The translations under genes and the position numbers were made by a program. The notes beneath the pieces are model-generated. The model had not been told where the DNA came from and made no database searches. It worked only from the letters and a program-made list of their open reading frames with translations. A DNA stretch of 64,000 nt from the NCBI GenBank assembly GCA_947462335.1, contig OX381708.1, forward strand, positions 41,295,377 through 41,359,376. Reading direction: 5' to 3'. Source of the stretch: Harmothoe impar. Taxonomy: Eukaryota; Annelida; Polychaeta; Phyllodocida; Polynoidae. Positions 1 through 32,343 of the stretch are shown here, piece after piece. Numbering within the stretch: the stretch's first letter is position 1; every line of letters begins with the position of its first letter.

Positions 1-177
1 TGTACTTTTGTATGTAATCTGGCCAAGAGCAAAATTTAAGTAGATAACATAAGTATTATGATATAGATGATTCAAATAAACTAGTAAACTTGAATTTTTA
101 ATGTTCTCACCCATTATAAAAAGTCTCATTTTACTGGTTTAGATTGATAATTCCTTTCATGTATTCTGTATTTTCAG

Positions 178-552
178 TGGTACCATCAGATAATATTTTC
201 TCTGACAGAAGTTGCATCAACTGCTATGGTCATCAACCTTTGCAACAAAAATTCTCCACTGCTTCCATCAAAGCTCTTCTTCATCATCGTCATCAACCTT
301 CAACATATTATTGTAGCCAGTCTTGACCAGTTTATACTAAACATAATTCATGGAGAAGGCAAGGGCTTCGAAGCGATCCGTGATCTAGCGCTCATGATGC
401 CGGACATGTTTCATGTACTCTTACCATTCTTCGAACTGCAAAATATATCCGCCCGCAAGAAAGTTCCTTTATTAAGGTTATTTTATAAAGAGGAGTTCAT
501 GCTTGCAGGCCTTGTCTTAGTACTGCTAACATTGCTCTTCAAAAATATCTGA
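178..552 (+). CDS. 3'-terminal exon, unrecognised multi-pass membrane protein (partial)
   Basis: The reading frame is open from a splice acceptor (pyrimidine-rich tract ending TTTTCAG at 171-177) to a TGA at 550-552. It gives 124 residues starting WYHQIIFSLTEVAST. Hydrophobic stretches lie at about residues 7-22 (SLTEVASTAMVINL), 33-57 (LFFIIVINLQHIIVASLDQF), 71-88 (ALMMPDMFHVLLPFFEL) and 105-121 (FMLAGLVLVLLTLLF), so this is probably the membrane-embedded C-terminal part of a larger protein. The tail ends shortly after the last helix with a Lys, suggesting a short C-terminus. Upstream exons lie left of the window. I cannot assign a family. The acceptor, the long open frame, the transmembrane pattern and a downstream AATAAA favour a real exon; the alternative is a chance hydrophobic frame. 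Confidence 0.62.
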   Translation, partial: WYHQIIFSLTEVASTAMVINLCNKNSPLLPSKLFFIIVINLQHIIVASLDQFILNIIHGEGKGFEAIRDLALMMPDMFHVLLPFFELQNISARKKVPLLRLFYKEEFMLAGLVLVLLTLLFKNI

Positions 553-772
553 TACTTGATTGATATTGTCTGTATAATTATTGACAAGGATATGTGATAT
601 AATTATAATCAGTATATGGAGTGTATACATGGTGTAGTATCTTAGCATTCTATCTGATCGTATGTGTATGCATGTTAAAAGAAGAGATGTGATATCAAAT
701 TGTTATATGGAGTGCATATCAGCATTCCACCTAATGGTACATGTATATATGATTAATTCTTTCTGTAGTGTA

Positions 773-778
773 AATAAA
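773..778 (+). promoter_or_regulatory. Putative polyadenylation signal (AATAAA)
   Basis: AATAAA lies about 220 bases after the stop of the exon at 178-552, in an AT-rich stretch. This is a plausible 3'UTR length and the first canonical hexamer on the plus strand after the stop. No cDNA evidence. Confidence 0.4.
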
Positions 779-780
779 GT

Positions 781-2816
781 AACATACTTCATCATCATTC
801 CAATATTATATTCATATGACGTTTAGTGATCCCATAATTCGTGTTTCACTAGACAATTTTAATGAATTACTTGAAATAAAATACAAAGTGAGCATATTAT
901 ATGTTTTACATTGATTTTATTGAGACGCGCTGGCCCCTATACTTTTTGGCCATAGAATCGTTTCAAACGTAATCCTGTACATATGTACATATTTATTAAG
1001 CTGATATACCATACTTAGGGCTTTATTCGTTTTCTCAATGTCTATAGTACAGACAACTCTTTCAATGTAAAGACCTTCTGTCACTCACAATAAAGGGCAG
1101 GCCCTGTATCAAATTATTAATATGAATATGAATATTCATCTAAATATCTGAATTTAAAACGTACTGCATGCTTGCCTGTTTGGGGGTTTCCAGGCAGTTA
1201 CATAGACTTATAAATGGTGGGAATTATTCTATGCCAAACCTGATGGGATTGGGATACAAATAGTCATGTACTCTAACATTGAAAGGAAATATCAGTCAAC
1301 TTTAAAACATTTTTGGGCAACTTTTTTACACTTAGCTGATAGTATGACTCTTTAGCCTAACCTTTAATGTTATCATTATGGTCAACCAGCCTGTTGAAGC
1401 TCCTCTCTCACCACTAACTTTCCACCTGTTAATTGACACAAGCAGCACTATAAAAAAAACTACACTGGCTTGGTCACATAGACTCAGTGAGAAAGCCACT
1501 GAAGTCACTACCTAATTGAGTCTGAACTGAAAATAACAAATTAGCTGACTGGTGCTGATTGAACATGCTTGTGATATCTAACAATACAATTATATGATTA
1601 CGCCAGCGTTTACCAGAACAATAATCTGTTAACATATTAACAACATATTAATTCCACATACATTCTTACCATTCCGTTTAAACAACTTGGTTCCAAGGCA
1701 TTGACTTCGAGTAAAAATCATTGACTAATATCTGACAGCACCGTTATCTTGATAAAGCTCAATCCTCTTTCGATAGCTTTTTCACAAAGCTGTACACGCT
1801 AATGTATCTTATTCCAAATTAGTTATTATCATACATTGCATTCAGGTGATAAACATTTGACAATAGATAAGGCCACTCAAAAAAATGTTTCTCATCACAC
1901 TCATAGAAATCAGGTTTCGGGAAAAACTTTTTTTTTACATTTTTTATGAAAATATTGCCAGATAATGGAGGAATATAGGCATCCTTGGTACCAAATTAAA
2001 GCTTACACTGTTAGTGATCCATTGAGCCAGAAATAACTTGCATTCTCTCAACTTCTGCAAATCAATAAACTCAACTTTCTAAGACGTAAATTTGTGAAAT
2101 CCCCATTATTTCCCTACCATTTAGGCCAACATTGAATAACGCTGTCATAATTTTCAGTGCCCGGTGATGTTGAAACAATGTTTTTTTGTGTGAGTGGCCT
2201 AATGTAGTGTCTGTACTTGAGCAATTTGTCTTGTCCATATGGACGTATACTCGTATCTTATCTGATACAGTTTTCATATTATGGGGGAGATAATATTAAC
2301 ATGTACTGTACAACAAAACAACTAGCTGATTTGCTTTTACTGTATACTATGAATACCTGATGTAGTGCTAACATTTCCCACTTATGGGTACCCATTTATA
2401 GGCACTATTTATATTCTAGAATTCTGGCAATTGTATAACCCTAACTATCTGAATACCAAATTGTAGTTGAACAGTGTTTATAGGCCTACTATGATTATCT
2501 TTGTAATTTAGCACATCTATACAACCTCTGTGCCAATCCAGGAATTGTCCAGGCCAAAGTGTACATCGTGAGCATTAATGAAACCTAAGAATTCTAGCGG
2601 TGTCAGCTAGTTATAGTGAATGTATGAAACTTAGCACTGTACACTCTTATGATTGTTCAAATGTGAAACATCGTGGCTTTTAACTTTGCTCTTCTTTTAA
2701 TATGCTGAGACATTCCATCACCTCACACTGTAGCATTTGCCAGTGAGTAAACTCATAATCACTCTTTTCTACTGTAGACAATTCATGACTAGGCCTACCA
2801 GTAAAAAGGTGCAATA
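781..2816. other. Intergenic stretch between two convergent genes
   Basis: No exon-like frame was found. It presumably holds the 3'UTR and polyadenylation site of the minus-strand channel gene. Reverse-strand AATAAA candidates (TTTATT on the plus strand) occur near 914, 989 and 1022, but none is close to the stop codon at 2817. I see no repeat structure that stands out. Confidence 0.5.
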
Positions 2817-22315
<19,499 letters not shown>

Positions 22316-22560
22316 CTGGAAACAACAATAGCATTCATAATCATAATATATTATATTATTAATTATATATAATACACGGTATTATGATATTTGCTTAGAT
22401 AGAAATAACCATTTAAAGGAATTGAATCACCTTCAAACCTTTGTTGCGACTCTCAGGGTAATAGACCATTATCTCATCTCAAACTGTTTATAATAAGTTG
22501 CTCACAGAGGGAAGCTAATTACGATATAATGTTGTCAGGTACGTGAGGAGAGTCCTAATA

Positions 22561-22652
22561 ATGGCCACCGTCGACTGGGCTCTAATCGGCCGAAGCTATA
22601 TAGGAAATGTATGGGCTTAGTCGGTCGATGTTCCCCAGTGGACGGTGGCCAT
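22561..22652. mobile_element. 92-base palindromic element, TGGCCACCGTCCAC family
   Basis: Starts ATGGCCACCGTCGACTGGGC and ends CCCCAGTGGACGGTGGCCAT, so the ends are inverted repeats. Inside, a C-G-G-C/T-C-G-A-type block (AATCGGCCGAAGC and AGTCGGTCGATGT) is repeated directly around ATAGGAAATGTATGGGCTTA. One of five copies of exactly 92 bases. Confidence 0.8.
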
Positions 22653-24388
22653 GAGGGGTCAAATCATGATTTGTTATCGGAGCCCCAAGATATACCACCC
22701 TTACCCGTGGTCCCCTATATCCAGAAAATACCTTTACTATAGATAAATGGCACAGTTTAAATAGTGGACCCAAAAACTCGTCGTTTTATGCTGTAGATTC
22801 TACTACCCATGTATACACTAGTACTGTAGTATATACTGTAAACTACAGTAGGTTCCACCGCTCAGCTACATTTACTTCTAACAGTGTAGATAGCTTACAT
22901 AGATCTTTACCTTTTTTACCACCTGCAGTATGCATGATGTCTCCACCATCATGATGAACACAACACCTTAAAAAGCCCTGCTCACTATTTGTGTACCCCC
23001 ACTGACTGTTTGCTTGAACAAACAAGTGCATATAACATTGATTACAATGCATGTCCCAGTTTATACTCCGCTAGTGTGTTTGGCCTTTTGTTCTTACTGT
23101 ACATAGATTATATCCCATATTCTCCTAGGTCAGAACACCAGGAGATGATATTGAAAAGCCTGAGTGGAGGTTTAGAGCCCCGCGGCAGAGAAGTTCTAGA
23201 GGAGGTTATGTGTATAACCTCCTCATGAAGTTATATGAACTATAGGTCAAGTCTGAGAGGAGGTTATGGGGAACATTTAGCTTTCAAAACTCTCTCTTTT
23301 GTGGATATGAACCTAGGTTGGTAAACCCTCCCATCTGATGTCCTATCTGGTGCCCTCTATTCTAACTGTTAAAGTTGGTATCCCAACTGTTGCAGTGACG
23401 AATTTCCACTTCCAGCATGGGGATAAGCATGATGATGTTGTAAGACATATGTGAAAGTATTGAAGCTCTATGAGAATTATTTCCATACAAAAATCCCCAC
23501 ACAGTAGCAAAAATGAATTTTCACTGAGCAGTCAAAAATAAAGCAATTAGCATGCCTCTCTTCTAAACCACAAGGTGGCAGCTGTATCAGTGTTTACAAA
23601 ATATTTCCATTGCAGACCCAGTAGCTCAACTCCATTCATGAATACATTAGTACATTGCCATCTGTACAGGTGGCAGCACATCTCAGATGGTTTGCCAATG
23701 TTTGAGTTTTCTCCATGCAAGCTGTAGATCTAGATGTTATTACATACTTTACATTAAAGCCTTTAAGACTCTTGGTAACCAGAATTAAGCACCCATTTCA
23801 GAAGAAAAGTGTACATTAAAGACTTTCAGGTAATTATTGAGAGGGGTCAATTGTAGTCACACCAATTAGCTATCTGAGGTATCATTTGTAAATAATTCAT
23901 ATAGTATAAAACTCATCTTAGCATTTTGTAGATTTGAACCGCTTCACGGGATCACCACTACACCATGAAATCCTGTATCTGAGGTACATTGGCAATCCTA
24001 TAGTTACATGTGCAGGCAAAGAGGCTGGCATAGCACCCGTGGATTGTGTTTTAGAGGGTTGATAGGAAAAGTATATTTATTATTATACAATAATGCATTT
24101 TATGAGCTTTAGGTGGAGTGTAAGCTTGATGCATTTGATTGTTCAAATTGAATTTGATCATCTTCCATGCAGATTATACAGATACAGTTGTAATATGTTT
24201 TACTTATTCCCAACAGTAACATTTCAGTATACCAACATGTATAGGCTTATAAGGATACCAGCTTTAGGATGAGATGTGTGTCGTGTAACCACAACTACAA
24301 AAGTGCACAACAGACCTGCTGGCAAAATCCAGCTGGACTTAATTATGCATGATATTTACTCTATTGTATATATTTCATCCACCAATAT

Positions 24389-24619
24389 GCAGCTATGTAT
24401 AGCCATACTTGCTCTGTACAAAGACTGATTGTTCAAAATAGTATGAGTGGCCACCAGTACACTATCCATATTATATAACTAGATCATGCTTTGTTCGAAG
24501 GGCAAAGAACTGTGTACTTTAGGTTGCCTGGCTTTGCTCAGCAAACTACCTCAACGTTCCTTTGCCATTATCATTATGTGGGCTTCGAGAGTGACATAAA
24601 AAGGGTAGCCCACATTGTG
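24389..24619. repeat. Direct repeat, unit A (partner at 25030-25216)
   Basis: Shares in order with unit B: GCAGCT, ATAGCCA-CTTGCT, AAAGACTG-TTGTTCAAAATA, CCACCAG, CAAACTACCTC, TTCCTTTG, TCGAGAGTG-CATAAAAA. The two units are clearly divergent but collinear, about 640 bases apart. Either an old local duplication or two copies of one dispersed repeat. Confidence 0.55.
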
Positions 24620-25029
24620 TGGTGCTTTATGCTATGGTTGGGGTGTAAAAGGCTCGTGTACCTGTCCTTGCTTCGCTCCAATTCTTACTGTCAGGGCAGC
24701 AACATGTCTGGCTTTCAGACAATGGCACAAAAGCTCTATCATAGCCAGGTGTTAGTCGATTAAGTCAAGTTACCCCCTTTTTTTTTAGTCCCGTATGACC
24801 AGACTCATATTAAGTAACAACATGAGCTATATTCAAGGGTCAGTATAAGGCATGCATCATCTGCAGAAGTATGGATAATGTATAACAATATCATCATAAC
24901 AATAATCCAAGTCCATGGATACGAGTGTTCACATCCATACATCCGAAACGTTTGACTGCCAAAACAACTACATTGATTACAATGCATGTCCCAGTATATA
25001 CTATGTACCCCTCTGTGTGTATCCATATA

Positions 25030-25216
25030 TGCAGCTCTTTGCACTATAGCCACGCTTGCTTTCTATAAAGACTGGTTGTTCAAAATATTGTAAAGTTTGT
25101 CCACCAGGCCACTGTCCATCATATTGTTCACCAAACTACCTCCAGTTTCCTTTGGTATCATCCTGGTTTCATCGAGAGTGGCATAAAAATAATTAATAAG
25201 GTGAAGCAAATTGTCG
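25030..25216. repeat. Direct repeat, unit B (partner at 24389-24619)
   Basis: Collinear with unit A through the same series of short matches, with about 40 bases fewer. A 68-codon minus frame crosses it and is not credible. Confidence 0.55.
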
Positions 25217-27087
25217 TATGGCCCCTCACGTACACACACACTCACAGGCAAATGCATACACACACACATGGATGACCTCAGTTAAGTGGGGACCTGCATT
25301 TATTCATTGTTTTAAGTATGGAGTATGATTCAAGATATGTCCTCCATATACCTCATGGGGGGGGGGTAACATGGAGCTCCTTGATGTCATTCAGGAGCAA
25401 AATAGAAGGAAAGAGCTCCTCTTAAGCTTTCAAATGCTTTGAAAATCAAGTCAATTGCACCAGTGGTTGCTGAGAAATCTCATTTTGAATATTTTCGGGA
25501 AGAGGCAAAAGTTCTTCGTAGATCTGATTCTCTTAGAACACATTAAATTTTATCTCCTGAACTGTGGCTCTTAGAGGCACAGGAGTGGGTGCAAATCAAC
25601 GCTAGTTCTGCGGGCTACCAGCCTGAATTTTGGTGGGGATGGGGCTTGAACTAGCAAACCATTTTGCCATCACACACCCGGTACACACACTATTACGTGT
25701 TTATGCCGGGAACTGGGGACTCTGTGCTGTGAAGAAGGGGACCATGCTTTGTGATGGGTTTAGGAGCACTGCAATGCTACTGATTACATTGTCCTGACTT
25801 CTAAACATGTAATATCACTCACACGAGCAGCCATATTGATTATTGACTCAGGGTTAATACCCTGAGGCATATACGACGCCTGGCTATTCCTTTAAGAGTT
25901 TTTTTTTAGCCATTTTAGCCTTCAAAAAGTAAATCAATATCTCTTTTCTTCTACTCGCAAATGGACTGGGATCTTTGCGTATTTTTTCTCTCTTTTCTTT
26001 AAACACTTAACTACTGTTAAATTACCTTCTAAATGTACTCTCCATAGGCTGCAAGGTTAAAAAAATAATTGGAGCTGATAGAAATGCTGTTCCCACCAAA
26101 TAAGTACCACATTTCTATCTTTCTGGCATAAATGTACCATCTAACATATGAAAATGCCATCCAACTAAGCTGAAATGCCCTCTATATTATTTAAATCACT
26201 TAAATGAACTTCATATAAAACCCTGTACATACCAAAAACAAGGATCAGTTTTATTTACAATATTATGGACATGGGAGAAACCTTTTCATTCAGTGTGTGT
26301 TGGACATAGACGTGAGAGGACAAAAGACATAGATAGCCAAGATCGGGGGACAAAAAAATTTGAATTTGGGCCCAAGTACCCTCCCAAAAAAAAGTCAGTG
26401 TTCAAATCTTTTCTGAGTATACCCTTTTTTTGCGCGACTTGCCTCACTCGGTGTGACTTTCTTAGGGCACCTGCGTCATGCGACCTATAGGTTGTGTGGT
26501 GCAGGTAGTTCCTGATATGCTATACTTGTGACGCACAATTTGGGTATGTAATCCGAAATGGTGCAGCCAGGATATAATATAGGGAGCCAGTCAGGAATCC
26601 TGGAGAGAACCTGGTATGGTGACCAATAGATGATATGGATAGTGGACTAGGGTAAACCAAAGGTGCTGAATCCATTTCTGTTATGTGTAGAATGATATCT
26701 AGGTCGAAACAAGGTCAAAATCAAGGTCAAAATCAAGGTCAAAGGATGTCTTTAAGGATCCTATTAATACAAGAGTGCACCTTTTCTCTTTCTTACGATG
26801 ATAAATGATACATTTCCCTTCACACCTCTCCCTGACCCTGAGTCATCTGTGAGTTCACTCACACGCTCAATCTTTTATGTCTGGCATAGCATTTGGAATT
26901 CTACTTGGAACTGGGCACTCAGCAGCCTTCTGTGTATGGCAGTGGGGGATTTTTCATTGCATCTGGGGACTTTGGCGGAAACCAATTTTCAGGTATCACA
27001 ACGCTATTTCCTGCCCAAAAACAGGTCTCAATTAAGTGGGGCCTCAGTCCAGTCTCCACACCCTAAAAGATGTGTATAGTTTCTACA

Positions 27088-27181
27088 CACTTTTTTGTAC
27101 CACATTTTCAAACACTTTTGTTCTAAACACTTTATCGCTAAAAACTTAAAAATCTGAACACTTGATTCTAAACACTTTTAG
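27088..27181. repeat. Partial AAGTGTTTAG array
   Basis: Several CTAAACACTT-like words (TCAAACACTTTTGTTCTAAA, ATTCTAAACACTTTTAG) in one orientation. A truncated, mutated piece of the family seen intact at 10589-11112; no inverted partner end is visible. Confidence 0.6.
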
Positions 27182-27371
27182 GCTCCCACCTAGCTCCCCA
27201 TACAGGATGCCTCCTAAAGTATATACTGGTAGTCCATTCTAACAACATGGAAGCCCTTAACACTAAATATGCTAATTTGGCGAATTTTCAAGTCCCCAGT
27301 TCCAAGGTCATTCTTCTAATTCGAGTTCCCAGTTATGGGCAAAAACACACAGACACTCACACACACGTGTA

Positions 27372-27474
27372 CACTGTTGGAAGTCAATGTAGCTGAACAG
27401 TAGAATCTACAGCTCAGCTACATTAATTTGTTGGTTTATAAGATTACATATTTTTGGTTTCACTATTTACAGTG
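27372..27474. mobile_element. 103-base MITE, CACTG ends, relative of 58846-58940
   Basis: Begins CACTGTTGGAAGTCAATGTA and ends TTTCACTATTTACAGTG. It shares with the 58.8 kb copy the block TGTAGCTGA-CAGTAGAATCT and the right end CACTATTTACAGTG. Flanking pairs are TA and CA, so no clean duplication here. Confidence 0.6.
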
Positions 27475-27826
27475 CAGTCACATAGGCTCTTGGACTTCCA
27501 GGTGTCGGTCGATTAAGTCAAGGTTACCCTTGTTTTAGTCATGCAAGGGAGACATCTTTCCCATATAACTAGAGAGTCCTGATTGTAACTCAAGGTGTCT
27601 GGTAATTTACCCACACTCAGGAGGCTTTAATCAGAATTGTCTTCCTTTAATCATTGCATGATCTAGAACTTCAATTCACTCAAACAAGAGATAGGAGTTA
27701 ACAGGAAACAGCTCGATACGTCTAATATAATGCTCAAATCTGAATAGTTTTTGGATATATTGGTTACTTCATAATTATCATGTGAAAAATAAGTCATTTT
27801 GAAACTCATCCATAGTCACGGCTATG

Positions 27827-28855
27827 ACTCTCAGATTGGGCGGGGGGCTGTACAACCGTTATCTGTATCATAACCGCTACCTGTATCAACTACACATAGC
27901 GGTTGACCATCCAACCGTTATGTGTATAAAAAAAACACGCTATGTGTAGTAACCCTCCAACCGTTATCTGTAGTAACCAACACTATCTGTTACAACTTCT
28001 TGACCACTGTGAATAGGCACATCCAACTGCTACCTGTATCAATAAACGCTATCTGTATCATACCAGAAAAGGCATCACAAGTGGGACAAATTATCTTCTA
28101 GCATCATGCCCTTGATCATGCATGATGTTTGAATGCGGCACTGGCGAGTTACTTGTCGACTGCAGATAGAGTACTATCTCTGTCATACCTAGATATATAT
28201 ATCCTCGACATACAATTTACCTTCACACCTAAACCTACTAACAAATTTACCCTATTTGACCTTTCTGCTTTGCCTGGCTAATCTCCAATGATATGGTTGA
28301 TACAGATCGTGGTGTTACTACAGATAGTGGTTGTAATGGTAACCACTATCTGTATCAAGGTGGTTAAATGTATAAAAATAGAGTACTATCTCTGTCATAC
28401 CCAGATATAGCCAGGTAACATAAGTACATTGGGCCATGATTGGGCCAATATACAGTACCACTAAAAATTGATTTATGATTTCAAACACTTTTTTTGCCAA
28501 ATCTGCCCTATTTGGGGATTTTTTTTTTAATTTCAAGATTTTTCACTGTTTTCCCACCAAATTTGGGTTTTTCCAGAAAATTGACTTTTTCACGATTTTC
28601 AAATAGAAAACCTTTTTTTTTTCAGTCTAGAACATTTTTGGAAACAAAGTCACTGTCAATCCAACTTTGATACACATAGCATCAGGAAGAATGCTTGGTG
28701 GGCTTGATACAGATAACACCTTGTTGATACACTTAATTTGATACACTTAGCGTTTTTTTGATACACATAGCGGTTGGATAGTCAACTGATATGTGTATTT
28801 GATACATATAGCGGTCATGATACAGATAGCGGTTGTACAGGGGCTGTCTGAGAGT
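27827..28855. mobile_element. 1.03 kb element with iterated TATCTGTATCA / TACACATAGCGGTTG motifs
   Basis: The outermost arms share ACTCTCAGA with its inverse and then GCTGTACAACCGTTATCTGT with its near-inverse on the right. Motifs ACCGCTATCTGTATCA and the related ACACATAGCGGTTG recur at least 15 times in both orientations, dense at the two ends (27840-28070, 28300-28370, 28670-28845) and sparse in the middle. No credible coding frame. Confidence 0.83.
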
Positions 28856-29990
28856 GCCGTAAGTGGCAGTTGATACTTCTTAGATGAGACGTAATTTGAA
28901 GATCGGGCAAATGGTGTAAAAACAGCCAAAATTCAGGCTTTCAAATTCGTACTCAAATCCCATCATGCCTTCACCATTTCATGCAAAATAGTCAGAAACC
29001 TTCTTATGGGACCCAAAGAGACCATTTAGAGTCATATTGTTGTGATTTTATGGGTCTTACCCCCTCGGGGGGGGGGCTGCCCTTGATAAAATACATGTAC
29101 TGATATATCAACTAATCTGAAGGCATTTGATCCCACTATGAGACCTAATCAGGCGGTTTGAACCCCTCTGCAGGGCCACAGCTATGGATGACAGGCTTCG
29201 TTCTTCTTAGCTATGGCGCTTTACATTGAATCATGGCATAGCTGTCTTATTTGTCTTAATCAATAATTGATAATCTGAAATTCGACTGTAGACGCGTTGA
29301 TTTTTATATTGCTGCACTCTATTGTCACATGCCAAGCACTAATGATCACAAGGACATTGATGAAGAGTAATGGTACTAATGGCACCTGAAAAAGCCTCAC
29401 ATGCCTATCCAGGCATGCAATGTGCCATTGTGTATGACAGTTGTCGTTCTGTATAAATCATTATCTGTGAAGTTGTCATTGGGCTAAGCTCGAGTTATTA
29501 AATGATGTATCATTATGTTGATGTGTGGGCTCTTCCTCTGTCTGTATAGACATCAACTGTCGGAAGTATTGATAATTCATTATGATTTATTACCACTGGT
29601 TATCCTGGACATACATTTTATAACGTGTTTAGGTGTTTGAGATATATGTTATGGCTCTTTTTACAGGAAGTGTGCAATGTGCTAATGTTCGCCCTTTTGA
29701 ATATTTGATTTTCATGGCAACTGATTGCTTTGAGAGTGGTCATTTTTCAATAATAGGGGGTGGTGGATTGGGGGGGGGGGCAAACATTTTTTGAACCCCT
29801 TGAGGGGAGGGGGCAAAATAATTTCACCCTTTTTTTTAGCGAGAAAGGCCTGTGTGTTACTGTAGTTCAAAGGGGTCGGCCTGGGGAACTGAAAAAAAGG
29901 TTCCAACCAAAACAAACTGATTGGTTATATGCTTCACAAGTTACCCAGCCAAAAATACGCTATTGTACGTAGAAATATCGTTTTAACGTT
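28856..29990. other. Unassigned stretch with G-runs
   Basis: Non-coding as far as can be seen. It has three G-run patches (around 29066, 29760-29780 and 29810) with GGGGGC and a facing CCCCTTGAGGGG; such patches resemble ends of the CAGTGGCGGATCC-type elements seen near 57.9 kb, but no ends are recognisable here. Confidence 0.35.
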
Positions 29991-30112
29991 ATGGCCACCG
30001 TTCACAGAGGATAGATCGGCCGTATACGGATAAAATTGCCATACATTTCCTATGTAAATTATGCATAAAATGGCCGTATACGGCCCATTTATGCTCTGTG
30101 GACGGTGGTCCT
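29991..30112. mobile_element. 122-base TGGCCACCGT-family element, CAGAGCATAAA subtype
   Basis: Starts ATGGCCACCGTTCACAGAGG and ends TATGCTCTGTGGACGGTGGT. It differs from the 92-base type by having GGCCGTATACGG blocks facing each other around TACATTTCCTATGTAAATT, so almost the whole element is one hairpin. Confidence 0.78.
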
Positions 30113-30622
30113 CATACGATGTTTGGCCACAATAAGGGGCCATGGAAAAAGGTTCCTAAACGTTGTGTATTAACGTTTTTCATTTACTGGGTTTACCTGG
30201 CCATAACGGCATTGAATTCACCAAACAATGACTACCTACATTTGTTACTGGACGGAGGTAACCGTAAGTCCCAGGCTGTGTTACTGATGTGCTGTACATA
30301 CTGCTCAAGTGCAGTTTCGCCCGTGTTGCTTTCATCGGCCCCGGTGGTCCTGAAAAAAATGAACGAATTGATTATTGCTCATAGAGCTTTTCACTAGTTT
30401 ATTGCCATTTCTTTCTCATGAGGATCATCTAAACGCTGAACACAAGATTCAATATCAAGCTATCAGGCTGATAGGCCGAATGGCCTTAAACATACAAAAG
30501 GGGGGGGCTAGATTTAAGTTCAAACTGCAGTTATGTATTCAAATGTATAGTTCCATACCACTCATGTGAAAGGTCTGTTAGTCAGTGTTAATCAATCTTA
30601 TCTAATGTGAATACAACTAGTA

Positions 30623-30742
30623 ATGGCCACCGTCAACAGAGCATAAATCGGCCGTCTGCGGCCATTTTATATGCAATTTACATAGGAAATGTATGGCAAT
30701 TTATCCATTTACGGCCGATTTTTACTCTGTGGACGGTAGCCA
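30623..30742. mobile_element. 120-base TGGCCACCGT-family element, CAGAGCATAAA subtype
   Basis: Starts ATGGCCACCGTCAACAGAGC and ends TTTACTCTGTGGACGGTAGC. Same design as the copy at 29991-30112, which lies only about 500 bases away in opposite internal orientation. Confidence 0.76.
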
Positions 30743-32343
30743 GAAGGATGCCTTACTAAAAGGTCAACTTTATTTTACTCTGATGTGGATAGTAAAGCCA
30801 TCCTGTTCGCTCCTGAATCCTAATAGAAAGGGTTTCTATATTGCTCCTGCTCCTGCTCCTGTGGTCTATTGACTATAATAAAACCTATACTGAGGTGTCT
30901 AGTATACTCACTTTATAATTACGTGCTCCTGGGCACGTGTAAAATATCCTACTGTAAATACCAGTGCATGTACTATACATGTATATCTTAATGTCAATAA
31001 GGAACGCACACAAATCTATTAGAGTCCACGCGACCCCCTAATGCAGAGTCAAGTGTACTGAACATGGCTAGCCCAGTCAATGTTGACCTCGTCTGGCTAA
31101 TAATATTTGGATTGGATATGTCCATAAGCATCCAAAGCCAGCCAGACGTGTCAAACTGGGTCTGCCAGAGCATTAACCAAGACGTAAGGCACTTAAGAGC
31201 GGCCTCTCTTGCATAGAGGCTCTTTGGAAAAAAAATTATATGTGTTTTCTTTGATTGTATAATGGGTCCATGGGTGGAGAACGGAGGACCTGAAAATGGA
31301 GCCCCCAATAAGGGAAAGGCTGTTTCTTGGCAGGAAATACCTTTGTGATAGCTAACACATCGATTCTGAGAAAGTCATGGCTTCTAGTCGAATTTCCACC
31401 ACTTCTCATACTCATTCTAAAAACTTGTCCACACATTCTAAGCCCTGCTGAGCATCAAGTTCCAGGTGGTGGGATTTCTTACGCTATATCAAACATGCAA
31501 ATAATCAATCTGGTCACTCATGCAAGTGATGTTGAAAATCTAAAAGTAAACAATGTGCAATGTGTAGCATTGTGAAGTTACAGGCACAGATCCTGAAATG
31601 CCCTTTCTGGCATGAACAACTGTGTGTGTCTGTTATGTGTATAATTAGTACATAAACCTTATGTTATGATGTCACTGTAGTTAACTTCTAGGAATCACCT
31701 CATCACTCACCCACCCACCCCCCTCCAAGAAATATCACCATGATTGATTGTATCCCGATTATTGATAAAGCTAAACGTGAAAGGGAGGTGCTGTATCCAA
31801 TACTGTATTTTAACAATGTATTCATGAATGAATAAATTATGAATAATAACCTGTTAAACTCTAAATGGAAATGCAAAACAAAAAGCCAGCCGACTTGCCA
31901 TGGAAGTTTGCAAGCCTTCAGTATAATGTGATAGTGTTTGCCATCACATGTTGACAAGATCATGTAATACCTGTCTATCTTACAAGCTCGGTCTGGACCC
32001 TTGTCGTCATGACAACAGCTCTAGATGCTGGGGAATAGCATAGTGTTTGACTAAGTCAGGTGCTATAGTCTTTATCTTGGCAGTCCTTACATCGATTCCT
32101 TTATTCGGTTAAATGCCTTTACCAGTTTACATTGTATATTAGGCAAGATTCCTTTCTTTTTTTAAATGCATTTATTCTGGTTGGGAATTCCCTTGATTTT
32201 CTTTAAAATGGTCAAACCCTATTATGATATCTTACCTTTATATTTAGGAGAGTTCGGTGTTTTGAATGAACCACCGAAAAGTTAGACATGTTCTGTTAAT
32301 GCACCTAACAAAACTAACTACGTTGCACCATTTGCCAGTCCCA
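30743..32343. other. Unassigned stretch
   Basis: No element ends recognised. A frame of up to 104 codons on the minus strand (30994-31308) has no known motif. GCAGAGTCAAGTGTACTGAA at 31043 resembles words in the GAGTC-rich region at 53 kb, suggesting a shared decayed repeat. Confidence 0.35.

Larger units (their letters stand above)
22653..27087. other. Upstream region of the channel gene: intron or intergenic, old repeats
   Basis: No exon found. The stretch contains a short hairpin near 23197-23222 (GAGGAGGTTATGTGTATAAC and complement) and the word ATTGATTACAATGCATGTCCC at 23038 and 24972. The two longer direct-repeat units are listed separately. The missing N-terminal exons of the channel could lie here or further upstream. 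Confidence 0.35.

Noticed and set aside
30994..31308. 104-codon minus-strand frame
   Set aside because: No known motif, no splice context and low-complexity ends; not enough to call a gene.
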